A stretch of 5,663 nucleotides of DNA from Phosphoribacter sp035448065. Its GTDB lineage: Bacteria; Actinomycetota; Actinomycetes; Actinomycetales; Dermatophilaceae. Positions within the stretch are counted from its first letter, which is position 1; every line of letters begins with the position of its first letter. The stretch spans positions 1 through 5,663 of the forward strand of contig DAOTIG010000182.1 in NCBI GenBank assembly GCA_035448065.1, read 5' to 3'. The translations under genes were made by a program, and so were the position numbers. Of the stretch, positions 1-5,663 are shown in pieces. The notes beneath the pieces were generated by a model. That model did no database searches. It was not told the origin of the DNA and worked only from the letters and a program-made list of their open reading frames with translations.

Positions 1-856
1 CGTGGCCGGTGTTCTCGGCGATGAGGGCGATGACGGCGGGCAGGACGAGCAGGATCGCGGCCATCGAGAAGGTCGGCATGTGCCACCCCACGGCCTCCTT
101 GCCGTCGGCGGCGATCGAGGTGGCCGGCGGCAGGCCGAACCAGCTGGCCGCGCCGATGCCCTCGGTGCTCCAGCGCAGGTGCTCGGTGGCCTCGGTGGCG
201 CCGCCGAGGACGGAGGTGATCGGGCCGGCCGTCTTGTCGAGCAGCCAGGACAGGGCGGTGCCGAAGATGAGGGCGAGGAAGATCGAGATGCGGCCGATGA
301 AGCCGCGGAAGGCGACGGCCACGACGATCGTGAAGAGCATCGTGAGGATGGCCACCCACTGGTCCTGGGGCCAGTAGATGTTGGCCACGACGGGCGCCAG
401 GTTGAAGCCGATGAGCATGACGACGGCGCCGGTGACGACCGGTGGCAGCGCCTTGTGGAGGAAGGAGGAGCCGGCGAAGTGGATCGCCACGCCGACCAGC
501 GTCAGGACGACGCCCGCGACGAGGATGGCGCCGGTGACCTGCCGGCTGTCACCGCCCCCGGCGCGGATGGCGGCGACGCCACCGACGAACGAGGCCGAGG
601 TGCCGAGGTAGCTGGGCACCTTTCCCTGCACGATGAGCAGGAAGAGGATGGTCGCGATGCCGCTCATCATGATCGCGAGCTGGGCGTTGAGGCCCATGAT
701 GAGCGGGAAGACGAAGGTCGCCCCGAACATCGCCACGATGTGCTGCGCTCCCAGGCCGATCGTCTTGCCCCAGGGCAGACGCTCGTCCGGGGCGACGACG
801 CCACCGGCCGCGACCGACGCCGCGTCCTTCACCTTCCAACCGAGTCCGAGTGCCAT
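1..856 (-). CDS. NCS2-family uracil/xanthine-type permease, 3' part cut by window edge
   Basis: Inner-membrane nucleobase:cation symporter of the NCS2 (UraA/RutG/xanthine permease) family, expected to import uracil, xanthine or a related ring compound with protons. 285 N-terminal residues are visible; family members usually have about 400-480 residues and 14 membrane segments. After a short soluble N-terminus come a QH motif opening the first helix (residues 38-39, then VAMFGATFVFPLIMG), a second helix at about 59-77, the GKVPSYLGTSASF stretch (78-90) matching the family's broken third helix, and hydrophobic segments near 108-127, 136-154, 168-183, 188-206 and 265-285. The visible part ends in ALIAENTGH; by family alignment from memory, Glu281 and His285 correspond to uracil-contacting Glu241 and His245 of E. 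coli UraA. The ATG at 856 is preceded by GGGAGAGG at 863-870. It lies downstream of the PucR-type regulator on the same strand. The family is secure; the exact substrate is not. Confidence 0.93.
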   Translation of the reverse strand, partial: MALGLGWKVKDAASVAAGGVVAPDERLPWGKTIGLGAQHIVAMFGATFVFPLIMGLNAQLAIMMSGIATILFLLIVQGKVPSYLGTSASFVGGVAAIRAGGGDSRQVTGAILVAGVVLTLVGVAIHFAGSSFLHKALPPVVTGAVVMLIGFNLAPVVANIYWPQDQWVAILTMLFTIVVAVAFRGFIGRISIFLALIFGTALSWLLDKTAGPITSVLGGATEATEHLRWSTEGIGAASWFGLPPATSIAADGKEAVGWHMPTFSMAAILLVLPAVIALIAENTGH

Positions 857-862
857 CTGGGT

Positions 863-870
863 CCTCTCCC
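863..870 (-). promoter_or_regulatory. Ribosome binding site of the permease gene
   Basis: Read on the minus strand, GGGAGAGG sits six bases before the ATG at 856-854. It is a strong Shine-Dalgarno match and fixes the permease start. Confidence 0.75.
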
Positions 871-960
871 TAGCCTCCGTGGTGCTGTGGTCCCGAGCAC
901 GTCGCCGTGGGGGATACAGGGAAGGTAGCGCCCGAACCACCCTGCGGGTTCGTCATTGCT

Positions 961-994
961 CAACATCGCCACCGGCGTTTCTTCGGCAATGTTG
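961..994. promoter_or_regulatory. Imperfect inverted repeat upstream of permease, possible operator
   Basis: Arms CAACATCGCC (961-970) and GGCAATGTTG (985-994) are reverse complements except for one position, with a 14-base spacer. The repeat is more AT-rich than its surroundings and lies about 105 bases upstream of the permease ATG. It shares ACATCG and ATGT half-site words with the repeat at the regulator start, which suggests, without proving, binding by the neighbouring PucR-type protein. It could also be an RNA hairpin at the end of the regulator transcript. Confidence 0.35.
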
Positions 995-1018
995 GTTTGC
1001 CCGTTGCGGTGCGTCGGC

Positions 1019-2686
1019 TCAGATTCCGTGCATGTCGTGGACCCGCAGGGCCAGGGCCAGGGTCAGCCTCAGCTGTGGATCGGTGGTGAACGGGCCGAGC
1101 ATCTTCTCCAGCTTGATGATCCGGTAGCGCAACGTGTTGTAGTGGAAGAAGAGCTGCCGTGAGGTCTCGGCGACGTTGAGGTTGGTGTCGAGCAGGACCG
1201 CCAGGGTGTGCCTGAGGTCGGCATTCTCGGGAGTGTCGTCGGTGGCCAGCTCCCCGAGGGACTCCACGACGAACCGGCGCAGGTCCGCGGTGTCCGGCAC
1301 GAGGGCCAGCAGCCGGTAGATGCCCAGCCCGTCGAAGTGGGTGAGGGCGGAGTCTCCGTGCATCTGCCGGCCCACCGAGACGGCCTTGAGCGCCTCCTCG
1401 TAGGCACCCGGCAGGGCCGCGAGCGAGGTGATCGGCCGAGAGACGCCGGTGGAGAAGCTGCGCCGGCCGCCGCCGCCGTCACCGCGCACGGTGCGCACGT
1501 AGTCCGCCACCGTCTTCATGATCGTCTGGGTGTCCGCCTCGTCCGGGACGGCGAGCAGGACGACGACCTCCTGGCTGAAGCCGGCGACGGGCACGCTCGC
1601 GTCCTTGGTCCGCACGGCCCACGTCCACGCGCGGGCGAAGCGCTCCTGCAGGGCGCGGACCTCGGGGGCGCTGCGCGTGGTCTCGGCGTCGTTCTCGTCG
1701 GTCTCCGCGACGACGACGACCAGCCGCCGGTCGACGTCCCAGCCGAGGGCGGCGGCGTGCGCGATCGTCTCAGTCGGGGAGCCGGACCGGCCGGCAAGGG
1801 CGTCGCGCAGGAACTCGGCGCGGTACTTCCCCTCGACGGCGGAGACGGCCTGCTCCTTGGTCACAGCCAGGGCGGCGACGGTGGCGGCCCGACCGAGCAG
1901 GTGGACATCCGTGCCGGAGAAGGGCCGATCGCGGGTGAAGGCGGCGAGGAGGCCGAGCTCGGAGCCGCCGGCGACGATCTTGACCAGGCTGCGGTGGTCG
2001 CGCGCGTCGCCGTGGGCGCGCTGGCCCAGGGGCTCGTCCTCGACGAGCAGGCGACCGCTGCGGTCGAAGCAGTCGAGGGCCAGCACCCGCTCGAGGTCGC
2101 CGTCCGTGCCCGCGTTCGCGAGCACCCGCCCGTCGGTGGAGGTGACGAGGGCCGAGCCGCCGAAGACCTCCGCCAGCGCATGGCAGAGCTCGTCGAGGGA
2201 GCCGCCGGCGAGGACGATGCGCTGGAGTAGCTGGTGGATCTCGTCCTCGCGTTGCAGGAGGAGCTGCTGGTGGGCGACGAGAAGCTCCAGGGCGGCGGTG
2301 CGCAAGCGGTCGACGTCCGCCTCGTCGGCCGCCAGGGCGAGCGGGGCACCGAGTCGGCGTGCCGATGCGGTCCAGCGGGCAGCCTGGTCGGCCGGGACGC
2401 ACACCACGAGGAGAGCGAGCCGATCGGCGACCACCCGGGCGAGGAGGCGCTCCACGTCGTCGGCGCTGTCGGGCGCCCCGTCGAGGATGCCGACCTCGTC
2501 CGGGCCGGCGCTGCCGGCGCTCCGGACGCCCAGCACCGGCAGGGCTCCGCCACCCTCGGGCAGCACGGTGCGGAGGGTGCGACCCGCAGAGCCGGCGAGC
2601 ACGGCCGCGACGGTCGGGCCGGGGTCACCCGCTGCCCATGGCAATTCTTGGTCCTCCACGGCCACATCGTTGGCAGATGTGGACAT
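1019..2686 (-). CDS. PucR-family transcriptional regulator
   Basis: DNA-binding regulator of 555 residues. The PucR family (CdaR/PucR type) commonly controls purine, allantoin or related nitrogen catabolism in response to a small ligand. Residues about 25-125 resemble a divergent N-terminal PucR ligand domain. A Gln- and Leu-rich helix (about 130-160) links to a GAF-like region (about 163-275, with STDGRVLANAG at 183-193), then a GGDEF-like CdaR domain (about 288-440). The C-terminus carries the PucR helix-turn-helix (about 489-550), with NVAETSRQLFFHYNTLRYRI (504-523) as its clearest signature. The ATG at 2686 is chosen because GGAGGGG lies 8 bases upstream (2695-2701); the reading frame stays open much further upstream, but that part overlaps the divergent operon and looks like non-protein sequence. 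The gene is divergent from the carbamoyltransferase-type operon, the usual arrangement for a local regulator, and its own first codons contain a candidate operator. Activator or repressor role and ligand are unknown. Confidence 0.92.
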   Translation of the reverse strand: MSTSANDVAVEDQELPWAAGDPGPTVAAVLAGSAGRTLRTVLPEGGGALPVLGVRSAGSAGPDEVGILDGAPDSADDVERLLARVVADRLALLVVCVPADQAARWTASARRLGAPLALAADEADVDRLRTAALELLVAHQQLLLQREDEIHQLLQRIVLAGGSLDELCHALAEVFGGSALVTSTDGRVLANAGTDGDLERVLALDCFDRSGRLLVEDEPLGQRAHGDARDHRSLVKIVAGGSELGLLAAFTRDRPFSGTDVHLLGRAATVAALAVTKEQAVSAVEGKYRAEFLRDALAGRSGSPTETIAHAAALGWDVDRRLVVVVAETDENDAETTRSAPEVRALQERFARAWTWAVRTKDASVPVAGFSQEVVVLLAVPDEADTQTIMKTVADYVRTVRGDGGGGRRSFSTGVSRPITSLAALPGAYEEALKAVSVGRQMHGDSALTHFDGLGIYRLLALVPDTADLRRFVVESLGELATDDTPENADLRHTLAVLLDTNLNVAETSRQLFFHYNTLRYRIIKLEKMLGPFTTDPQLRLTLALALRVHDMHGI

Positions 2687-2687
2687 C
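2662..2687. promoter_or_regulatory. Inverted repeat with three ACAT/ATGT half-sites, candidate operator
   Basis: CCACATC (2662-2668) and GATGTGG (2676-2682) are perfect reverse complements with a 7-base spacer. The second arm also pairs with the following ACATC (2683-2687) across two bases, giving half-sites at 2664-2667, 2677-2680 and 2683-2686. The site spans codons 1-9 of the regulator gene, covers its start codon, and lies about 36-60 bases upstream of the divergent operon start. This position suits autoregulation together with control of the operon. The function is inferred from symmetry and position only; the bases also encode protein. Confidence 0.45.
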
Positions 2688-2722
2688 AGGTCAACCCCTC
2701 CGGCCTCGCTAGCGTCGCTGGT
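2687..2722. promoter_or_regulatory. Compact divergent junction between regulator and operon
   Basis: Only 36 bases separate the regulator ATG (leftward) from the chosen GTG of the DUF2877 gene (rightward). It contains the regulator's ribosome binding site and an 8-bp palindrome CGCTAGCG (2707-2714). Within that, TAGCGT (2710-2715) fits the actinobacterial TANNNT -10 pattern; a transcript from it would start at or next to the GTG at 2723. No good -35 is seen. Promoters for both directions must therefore partly overlap coding sequence. Confidence 0.4.
2695..2701 (-). promoter_or_regulatory. Ribosome binding site deciding the PucR-type gene start
   Basis: GGAGGGG on the minus strand ends eight bases before the ATG at 2686-2684. 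This strong match is the reason to place the start here and not in the long open frame extending upstream. Confidence 0.75.
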
Positions 2723-3565
2723 GTGACCCTCGTGCATCCCGCAGCCCTCTCGGCCCTCGTGCCGACCGCGGAGCTCCGGGGCGTGGCCGAGGTCGTCGCG
2801 GCGAGCCGCTTCGGGTGCTACCTGCGTCTGCCGGGCGTCACCGGTCCCGCGCGCATCCTGCCGCTGCTCGCCGGGGATGCCGCAGCGCTGCCGACGGCGG
2901 CCCGCCTGGCCCTGCCGTCCACGCGCCTGCACCTGGGTGCCACACCTGGGACGCGGGTGGGCGTCGACCCCGACGGCGTGGACCTGCCGGCCTGCCGGGT
3001 CGCCTTCGTGCGGCGCTGGACCCCGGCTCGGGTGCCCCCCCGTCCGTGCACACAGGCGCGCCCGAGGCCTCTCTGGGTCGGCCGGCCCGACGCGGACCGA
3101 GCCCCTCTGGTCGACCGCCTCACCGAGGTCGTCGAGACCGCGCTCGAGCGCCGGCCCCTCGAGCGCCCCGTTGCCGCGCTGGTCGGCCTGGGACCCGGGT
3201 CGACCCCGACCGGCGACGACCTCCTGGCCGGTGCGCTGCTCACCCTTCGTGCCGCGGACATCGACACCCGGCTCGGCGCCGCCGTGGCCGGGCTCGCGGA
3301 TCGCACGACCGAGCTGTCCGCCTCGCTGCTGCGCGCCGCAGCGCAGGGGTATGCCGTGCCCGAGCTGTGCGCGCTCGTCACCGCCGCCGTGGCCGGGGAC
3401 GAGGACAGGGCGGCCACCGCCGCCCGGGCCGTGACCCGTCTCGGGCACTGGTCCGGTGCCGACCTCGTCGCCGGAGTGGCCGCCACCCTGGCCATCCTGG
3501 CCGCACGCCAGGACGCCGCCACCCCCATGAACCCCCGTCCCCTGAGCCATCGGAGTGCCTCGTGA
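2723..3565 (+). CDS. allH: DUF2877 protein, AllH/YlbF-like oxamate carbamoyltransferase component
   Basis: Protein of 280 residues, close to the size of E. coli YlbF/AllH. In E. coli AllF, AllG and AllH together have been reported as oxamate carbamoyltransferase, which links oxalurate breakdown to carbamoyl phosphate. The diagnostic stretch is VGLGPGSTPTGDDLLAG at residues 154-170, a Gly/Pro-rich loop followed by a DD pair, typical of DUF2877. The C-terminal half is helical and Ala/Leu-rich (about 175-265), with no signal peptide or membrane segment, so it should be cytosolic. The GTG at 2723 gives MTLVHPAAL; GTG at 2732 is an alternative. Neither has a clear Shine-Dalgarno sequence, so a leaderless transcript is possible. 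The stop overlaps the next gene's GTG by four bases (GTGA). Family assignment is firm; the biochemical role here is inferred from E. coli and from the company of the FdrA and DUF1116 genes. Confidence 0.85.
   Translation: MTLVHPAALSALVPTAELRGVAEVVAASRFGCYLRLPGVTGPARILPLLAGDAAALPTAARLALPSTRLHLGATPGTRVGVDPDGVDLPACRVAFVRRWTPARVPPRPCTQARPRPLWVGRPDADRAPLVDRLTEVVETALERRPLERPVAALVGLGPGSTPTGDDLLAGALLTLRAADIDTRLGAAVAGLADRTTELSASLLRAAAQGYAVPELCALVTAAVAGDEDRAATAARAVTRLGHWSGADLVAGVAATLAILAARQDAATPMNPRPLSHRSAS
3552..3555 (+). promoter_or_regulatory. Ribosome binding site deciding the FdrA start
   Basis: GGAG lies inside the end of the DUF2877 gene, six bases before the GTG at 3562. It supports the GTG start and the GTGA overlap with the preceding stop. 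Confidence 0.6.
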
Positions 3566-5082
3566 CCGAGACCGTCGACCTGCGCCGCGGCGCCTACCAC
3601 GACTCCGTGAGCCTCATGCAGGTCTCCCGGGCCGTCGCCCGGACCCCGGGCGTCGATGCCGCCCAGGTGGCGATGGCCACCGAGCTCAACGTCGAGGTGC
3701 TCACCGGCATGGGGTTCACCGTGCCGGAGGGCGCCGGGCCCAATGACCTGGTCATCGCCCTGCGCGCGACCGACGACGCTGCCCTCGCGGCCGGCCTGGC
3801 GGCGGTCGAGGCGGCACTGGCCGACCTCCGCCGCGGGTCCGCGAGTGCCGGTGAGCTCGGGAGCGCGCCGGACCCGCTGACCCTGGGTGCCGCCGTGCGT
3901 CGCGCGGGGGCCGGACTGGTCGTCGTGTCCGTGCCCGGGTCGCATGCGGTGACCGAAGCCTTCGATGCCATCGACGCCTGCGCCTCGGTCATGCTCTTCT
4001 CGGACAACGTCAGCGTGGCCGACGAGATCGCCCTCAAGGACGCCGCTGCGGCGGCGGACGTGCTCGTCATGGGCCCGGACTGTGGCACCGCGGTCGTCAA
4101 CGGAGTCGCGCTCGGCTTCGCCAACGTCGTGCGGCGCGGGTCGGTCGGGATCGTGGCCGCGTCCGGCACCGGCGCCCAACAGGTCATGTGCCTCCTCGAC
4201 GCCGCCGGTGTCGGGATCAGCCACTGCCTGGGTGTCGGAGGACGGGACCTCAAGCACGAGGTCGGCGGCCGCTCCACCCGCCAGGCGCTGCGCGCACTGG
4301 CCGCCGACCCCGCCACCGAGTCGGTCATCGTGGTCTCGAAGCCTCCGGACGACGGGGTGCTCGCCGAGATCGAGGCCCTGGGCTCGGACCTGGGCCTGAG
4401 GGTGCACTTCGCGATCCTCGGCGAGGGACGCCCCGACCTCACGTCGAGCACGGAGCAGTTCCTCCGCAGCACCGGCCACCCCGTGCCCACATGGCCCGCC
4501 GAGGGTGCCGCGCCCGACCTGGGCACCGCTGCCGAACAGGGCAGCGCACGTGACCGGGGCGCCGCGCTGCGCGGCCTCTACTGCGGCGGCACCCTCGCCG
4601 ACGAGGCGATGATCGTCGCCGGGTCCAGCCTCGGGGCGATCCGCTCGAACATCGCCCACGACGAGGACCTGCTCCTCAGCGGGGACCTGCGCGCTCCGGG
4701 ACACCTCGTCATCGACTTCGGCGACGACGGGCTGACCCGCGGCCGTGCCCACCCGATGATCGACCCGACCCTGCGGATGGAGCGGATCGCCCTCGAAGCA
4801 GCCGACGCCTCGTGCGGCGTCCTCCTGCTCGACCTCGTCCTCGGGCACGGCGCGCACCCGGACCCGGCCGGCGAGCTCGCGGCGGCGATCCGTGCCGCCA
4901 GGTCCACCGCCGCCGACGCCGGTCGCGACCTGCCCGTCGTCGTCGCCCTCGTCGGCACCGACGCCGACCCGCAGGGTCGCGCCGACGCGCAGCGCCTCCT
5001 GGCCGAGGCTGGTGCGTCCGTCTTCCTCTCCAATGCCGCCGCGACGGCCCACGCCGTCAGCCTCCTCGGGAGCCCCGCATGA
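3562..5082 (+). CDS. fdrA: FdrA/AllF-like protein, oxamate carbamoyltransferase component with succinyl-CoA synthetase-like fold
   Basis: Cytosolic protein of 506 residues; E. coli FdrA (AllF) has about 555. It is often annotated 'acyl-CoA synthetase FdrA' because it resembles the succinyl-CoA synthetase alpha chain fused to a CoA-ligase domain, but E. coli work assigns the family to oxamate carbamoyltransferase with AllG and AllH. Visible parts: an N-terminal family region (about 1-95), a Rossmann-like domain (about 115-190) ending in VMGPDCGTAVVNG (169-181), then GIVAASGTGAQQV (196-208) and LGVGGRDLKHEVGG (223-236). The C-terminal ligase-like domain (about 335-505) has LYCGGTLADEA (339-349), DFGDDGLTRGRAHPMIDP (385-402) and LDLVLGHGAHPDPA (423-436). 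The phosphohistidine motif GHAGA of true succinyl-CoA synthetase alpha is absent. The GTG start is supported by GGAG six bases upstream and by the GTGA overlap with allH; the stop overlaps the next ATG (ATGA). The true substrate could differ from oxalurate. Confidence 0.9.
   Translation: MTETVDLRRGAYHDSVSLMQVSRAVARTPGVDAAQVAMATELNVEVLTGMGFTVPEGAGPNDLVIALRATDDAALAAGLAAVEAALADLRRGSASAGELGSAPDPLTLGAAVRRAGAGLVVVSVPGSHAVTEAFDAIDACASVMLFSDNVSVADEIALKDAAAAADVLVMGPDCGTAVVNGVALGFANVVRRGSVGIVAASGTGAQQVMCLLDAAGVGISHCLGVGGRDLKHEVGGRSTRQALRALAADPATESVIVVSKPPDDGVLAEIEALGSDLGLRVHFAILGEGRPDLTSSTEQFLRSTGHPVPTWPAEGAAPDLGTAAEQGSARDRGAALRGLYCGGTLADEAMIVAGSSLGAIRSNIAHDEDLLLSGDLRAPGHLVIDFGDDGLTRGRAHPMIDPTLRMERIALEAADASCGVLLLDLVLGHGAHPDPAGELAAAIRAARSTAADAGRDLPVVVALVGTDADPQGRADAQRLLAEAGASVFLSNAAATAHAVSLLGSPA
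5068..5072 (+). promoter_or_regulatory. Ribosome binding site of the DUF1116 gene
   Basis: GGGAG lies in the last codons of the FdrA gene, six bases before the ATG at 5079, and supports that start and the ATGA overlap. Confidence 0.6.
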
Positions 5083-5663
5083 GCATCGACCACGAACCCC
5101 TGCGCGGACTGCTCGGCCGGGACCCGGTCGTGGCCACGTCAGGAGTGGCCCTGTTCGCCGACGAGCTGCGGGCCCAGGCCGTGCCGGTGAGTGAGGTGGC
5201 CTGGAAGCCGGTCGGCGAGCACTCCCGCGAGGCCCTGGCGACGGTCATGGCCGACCAGCGCCGCGTCGCAGCCAATGCCGAGGCCCTGGCCCGCATGACC
5301 GCTGCCGAGGCGATGCTCGTCGACGTCGTTCCCGCCAGGGACGCGCTCGGGCTGGAGCGAGGCACCTTCCTCCATGCCGGCCCACCGATCACGTGGGAAC
5401 GGGCCTCCGGCCCGTTGCGCGGTGCACTCATCGGCGCGGTCCTCTTCGAGGGCCTGGCGCAGACACCCGAGGAGGCCGAGGCCCAGCTCGCGGCCGGGGC
5501 CTTCGAGTGGGAGCCGTGCCACCATCGCGACGCGGTCGGGCCGATGGCCGGGGTGGTCTCGCCGTCGATGTGGATGTACGAACTGCGCGACGAGGTCCAC
5601 GGCAACACCTCGTGGTGCTCGCTCAACGAGGGCCTGGGCAAGGTGCTGCGCTACGGCGCCTAC
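5079..5663 (+). CDS. allG: DUF1116 protein, AllG/YlbE-like oxamate carbamoyltransferase component, cut by window edge
   Basis: The first 195 residues of a DUF1116 (YlbE/AllG) protein; the family usually has somewhat over 400 residues, so a bit less than half is present and the frame is open to the last base. Recognisable blocks are HAGPPITWERASGPLRGALI (99-118), EGLAQTPEEAEAQLAAGAFE (124-143), EPCHHRDAVGPMAGVVSPSM (145-164, with Cys147, His148 and His149) and GNTSWCSLNEGLGKVLRYGA (175-194). These Gly-rich and Cys-His-His blocks are the most conserved-looking part and plausibly line the active site, though I know of no direct proof. The start ATG overlaps the FdrA stop (ATGA). In E. coli AllG acts with AllF and AllH in oxamate carbamoyltransferase, and the same three-part enzyme is inferred here. 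No signal peptide or membrane helix is seen, so it should be cytosolic. Confidence 0.9.
   Translation, partial: MSIDHEPLRGLLGRDPVVATSGVALFADELRAQAVPVSEVAWKPVGEHSREALATVMADQRRVAANAEALARMTAAEAMLVDVVPARDALGLERGTFLHAGPPITWERASGPLRGALIGAVLFEGLAQTPEEAEAQLAAGAFEWEPCHHRDAVGPMAGVVSPSMWMYELRDEVHGNTSWCSLNEGLGKVLRYGAY

Larger units (their letters stand above)
857..1018. other. 162-base gap between regulator and permease genes
   Basis: This non-coding stretch separates the stop of the PucR-type gene from the permease ATG, both read leftward. It holds the permease ribosome binding site, an imperfect 10-bp inverted repeat (961-970 with 985-994) and a weaker 5-bp hairpin with arms GAACC and GGTTC (934-938, 947-951). 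Neither structure is followed by a T-run in the leftward direction, so I do not call a terminator. The gap is long enough for its own promoter, so the permease may be transcribed separately from the regulator, but I could not find a convincing -35/-10 pair. Confidence 0.55.

Noticed and set aside
2..928. 308-residue plus-strand open frame opposite the permease
   Set aside because: The translation is highly charged Asp/Gly/Arg repeats typical of an antisense shadow; the minus strand encodes a clear NCS2 permease.
934..951. Hairpin with arms GAACC and GGTTC as a terminator
   Set aside because: The stem is only 5 bp with an 8-base loop and no T-run follows on either strand.
2693..2703. TTGACC on the minus strand just before the regulator ATG as a -35 box
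   Set aside because: It lies between the ribosome binding site and the start codon, so it cannot drive this gene with a normal leader.
1208..2726. Long plus-strand open frames opposite the PucR-type gene
   Set aside because: They show no recognisable motif and the minus strand has a complete regulator with a C-terminal helix-turn-helix signature.
2687..3550. Open minus-strand extension of the PucR-type gene to a start at 3550, giving 843 residues
   Set aside because: The added 288 residues are low-complexity Gly/Arg/His-rich and lie antisense to the well-supported DUF2877 gene. The ATG at 2686 has a strong ribosome binding site and gives normal family length.
2815..3561. Upstream extension of the FdrA frame to about 2815
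   Set aside because: The extra residues overlap the DUF2877 gene in another frame and are Arg/Pro/Gly-rich; the GTG at 3562 has a ribosome binding site and starts the family-like sequence.
2818..5052. 744-residue open frame on the minus strand across the DUF2877 and FdrA genes
   Set aside because: It is antisense to two recognisable families and its translation is Gly/Asp/His/Arg-rich with no domain. Long open antisense frames are expected in very GC-rich DNA.

Overview
The window is very GC-rich, gene-dense bacterial DNA with almost exclusively G/C at third codon positions, GTG starts and 4-base gene overlaps. The protein families fit a high-GC actinobacterium. A Micrococcales/Intrasporangiaceae-type host is my guess from style only; no marker gene is present to prove it.

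Layout. Two genes run leftward and three run rightward from a very short divergent junction at about 2687-2722. Leftward: a PucR-family transcriptional regulator (2686 to 1019), then, after a 162-base gap, an NCS2-family uracil/xanthine-type permease (856 to the left edge, cut off in its predicted substrate-binding helix). Rightward: a DUF2877 protein (AllH/YlbF-like, 2723-3565), an FdrA/AllF-like protein with a succinyl-CoA-synthetase-like fold (3562-5082) and a DUF1116 protein (AllG/YlbE-like, 5079 to the right edge, cut off). The three rightward genes overlap by 4 bases each (GTGA, ATGA) and surely form one translationally coupled operon.

How they may work together. In Escherichia coli the three families FdrA, YlbE and YlbF (AllF, AllG, AllH) have been reported as the three parts of oxamate carbamoyltransferase. 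This enzyme phosphorolyses oxalurate, formed from allantoin via ureidoglycolate, to oxamate and carbamoyl phosphate; a carbamate kinase then recovers ATP. All three families occur here as H-F-G, beside a PucR-type regulator (a family tied to purine catabolism) and a nucleobase permease. The simplest reading is a regulated uptake and nitrogen-salvage locus for a purine or pyrimidine breakdown product ending in a carbamoyl-transfer step. The exact substrate cannot be read from the sequence, and no carbamate kinase or ring-opening enzyme is inside the window.

Regulation. A perfect 7-bp inverted repeat plus a third half-site (2662-2687) covers the first codons and start of the regulator gene, next to the operon start. 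A second inverted repeat (961-994) lies ahead of the permease. Both contain ACAT/ATGT half-sites and are candidate operators. No RNA gene, mobile element, CRISPR array or convincing rho-independent terminator was seen.
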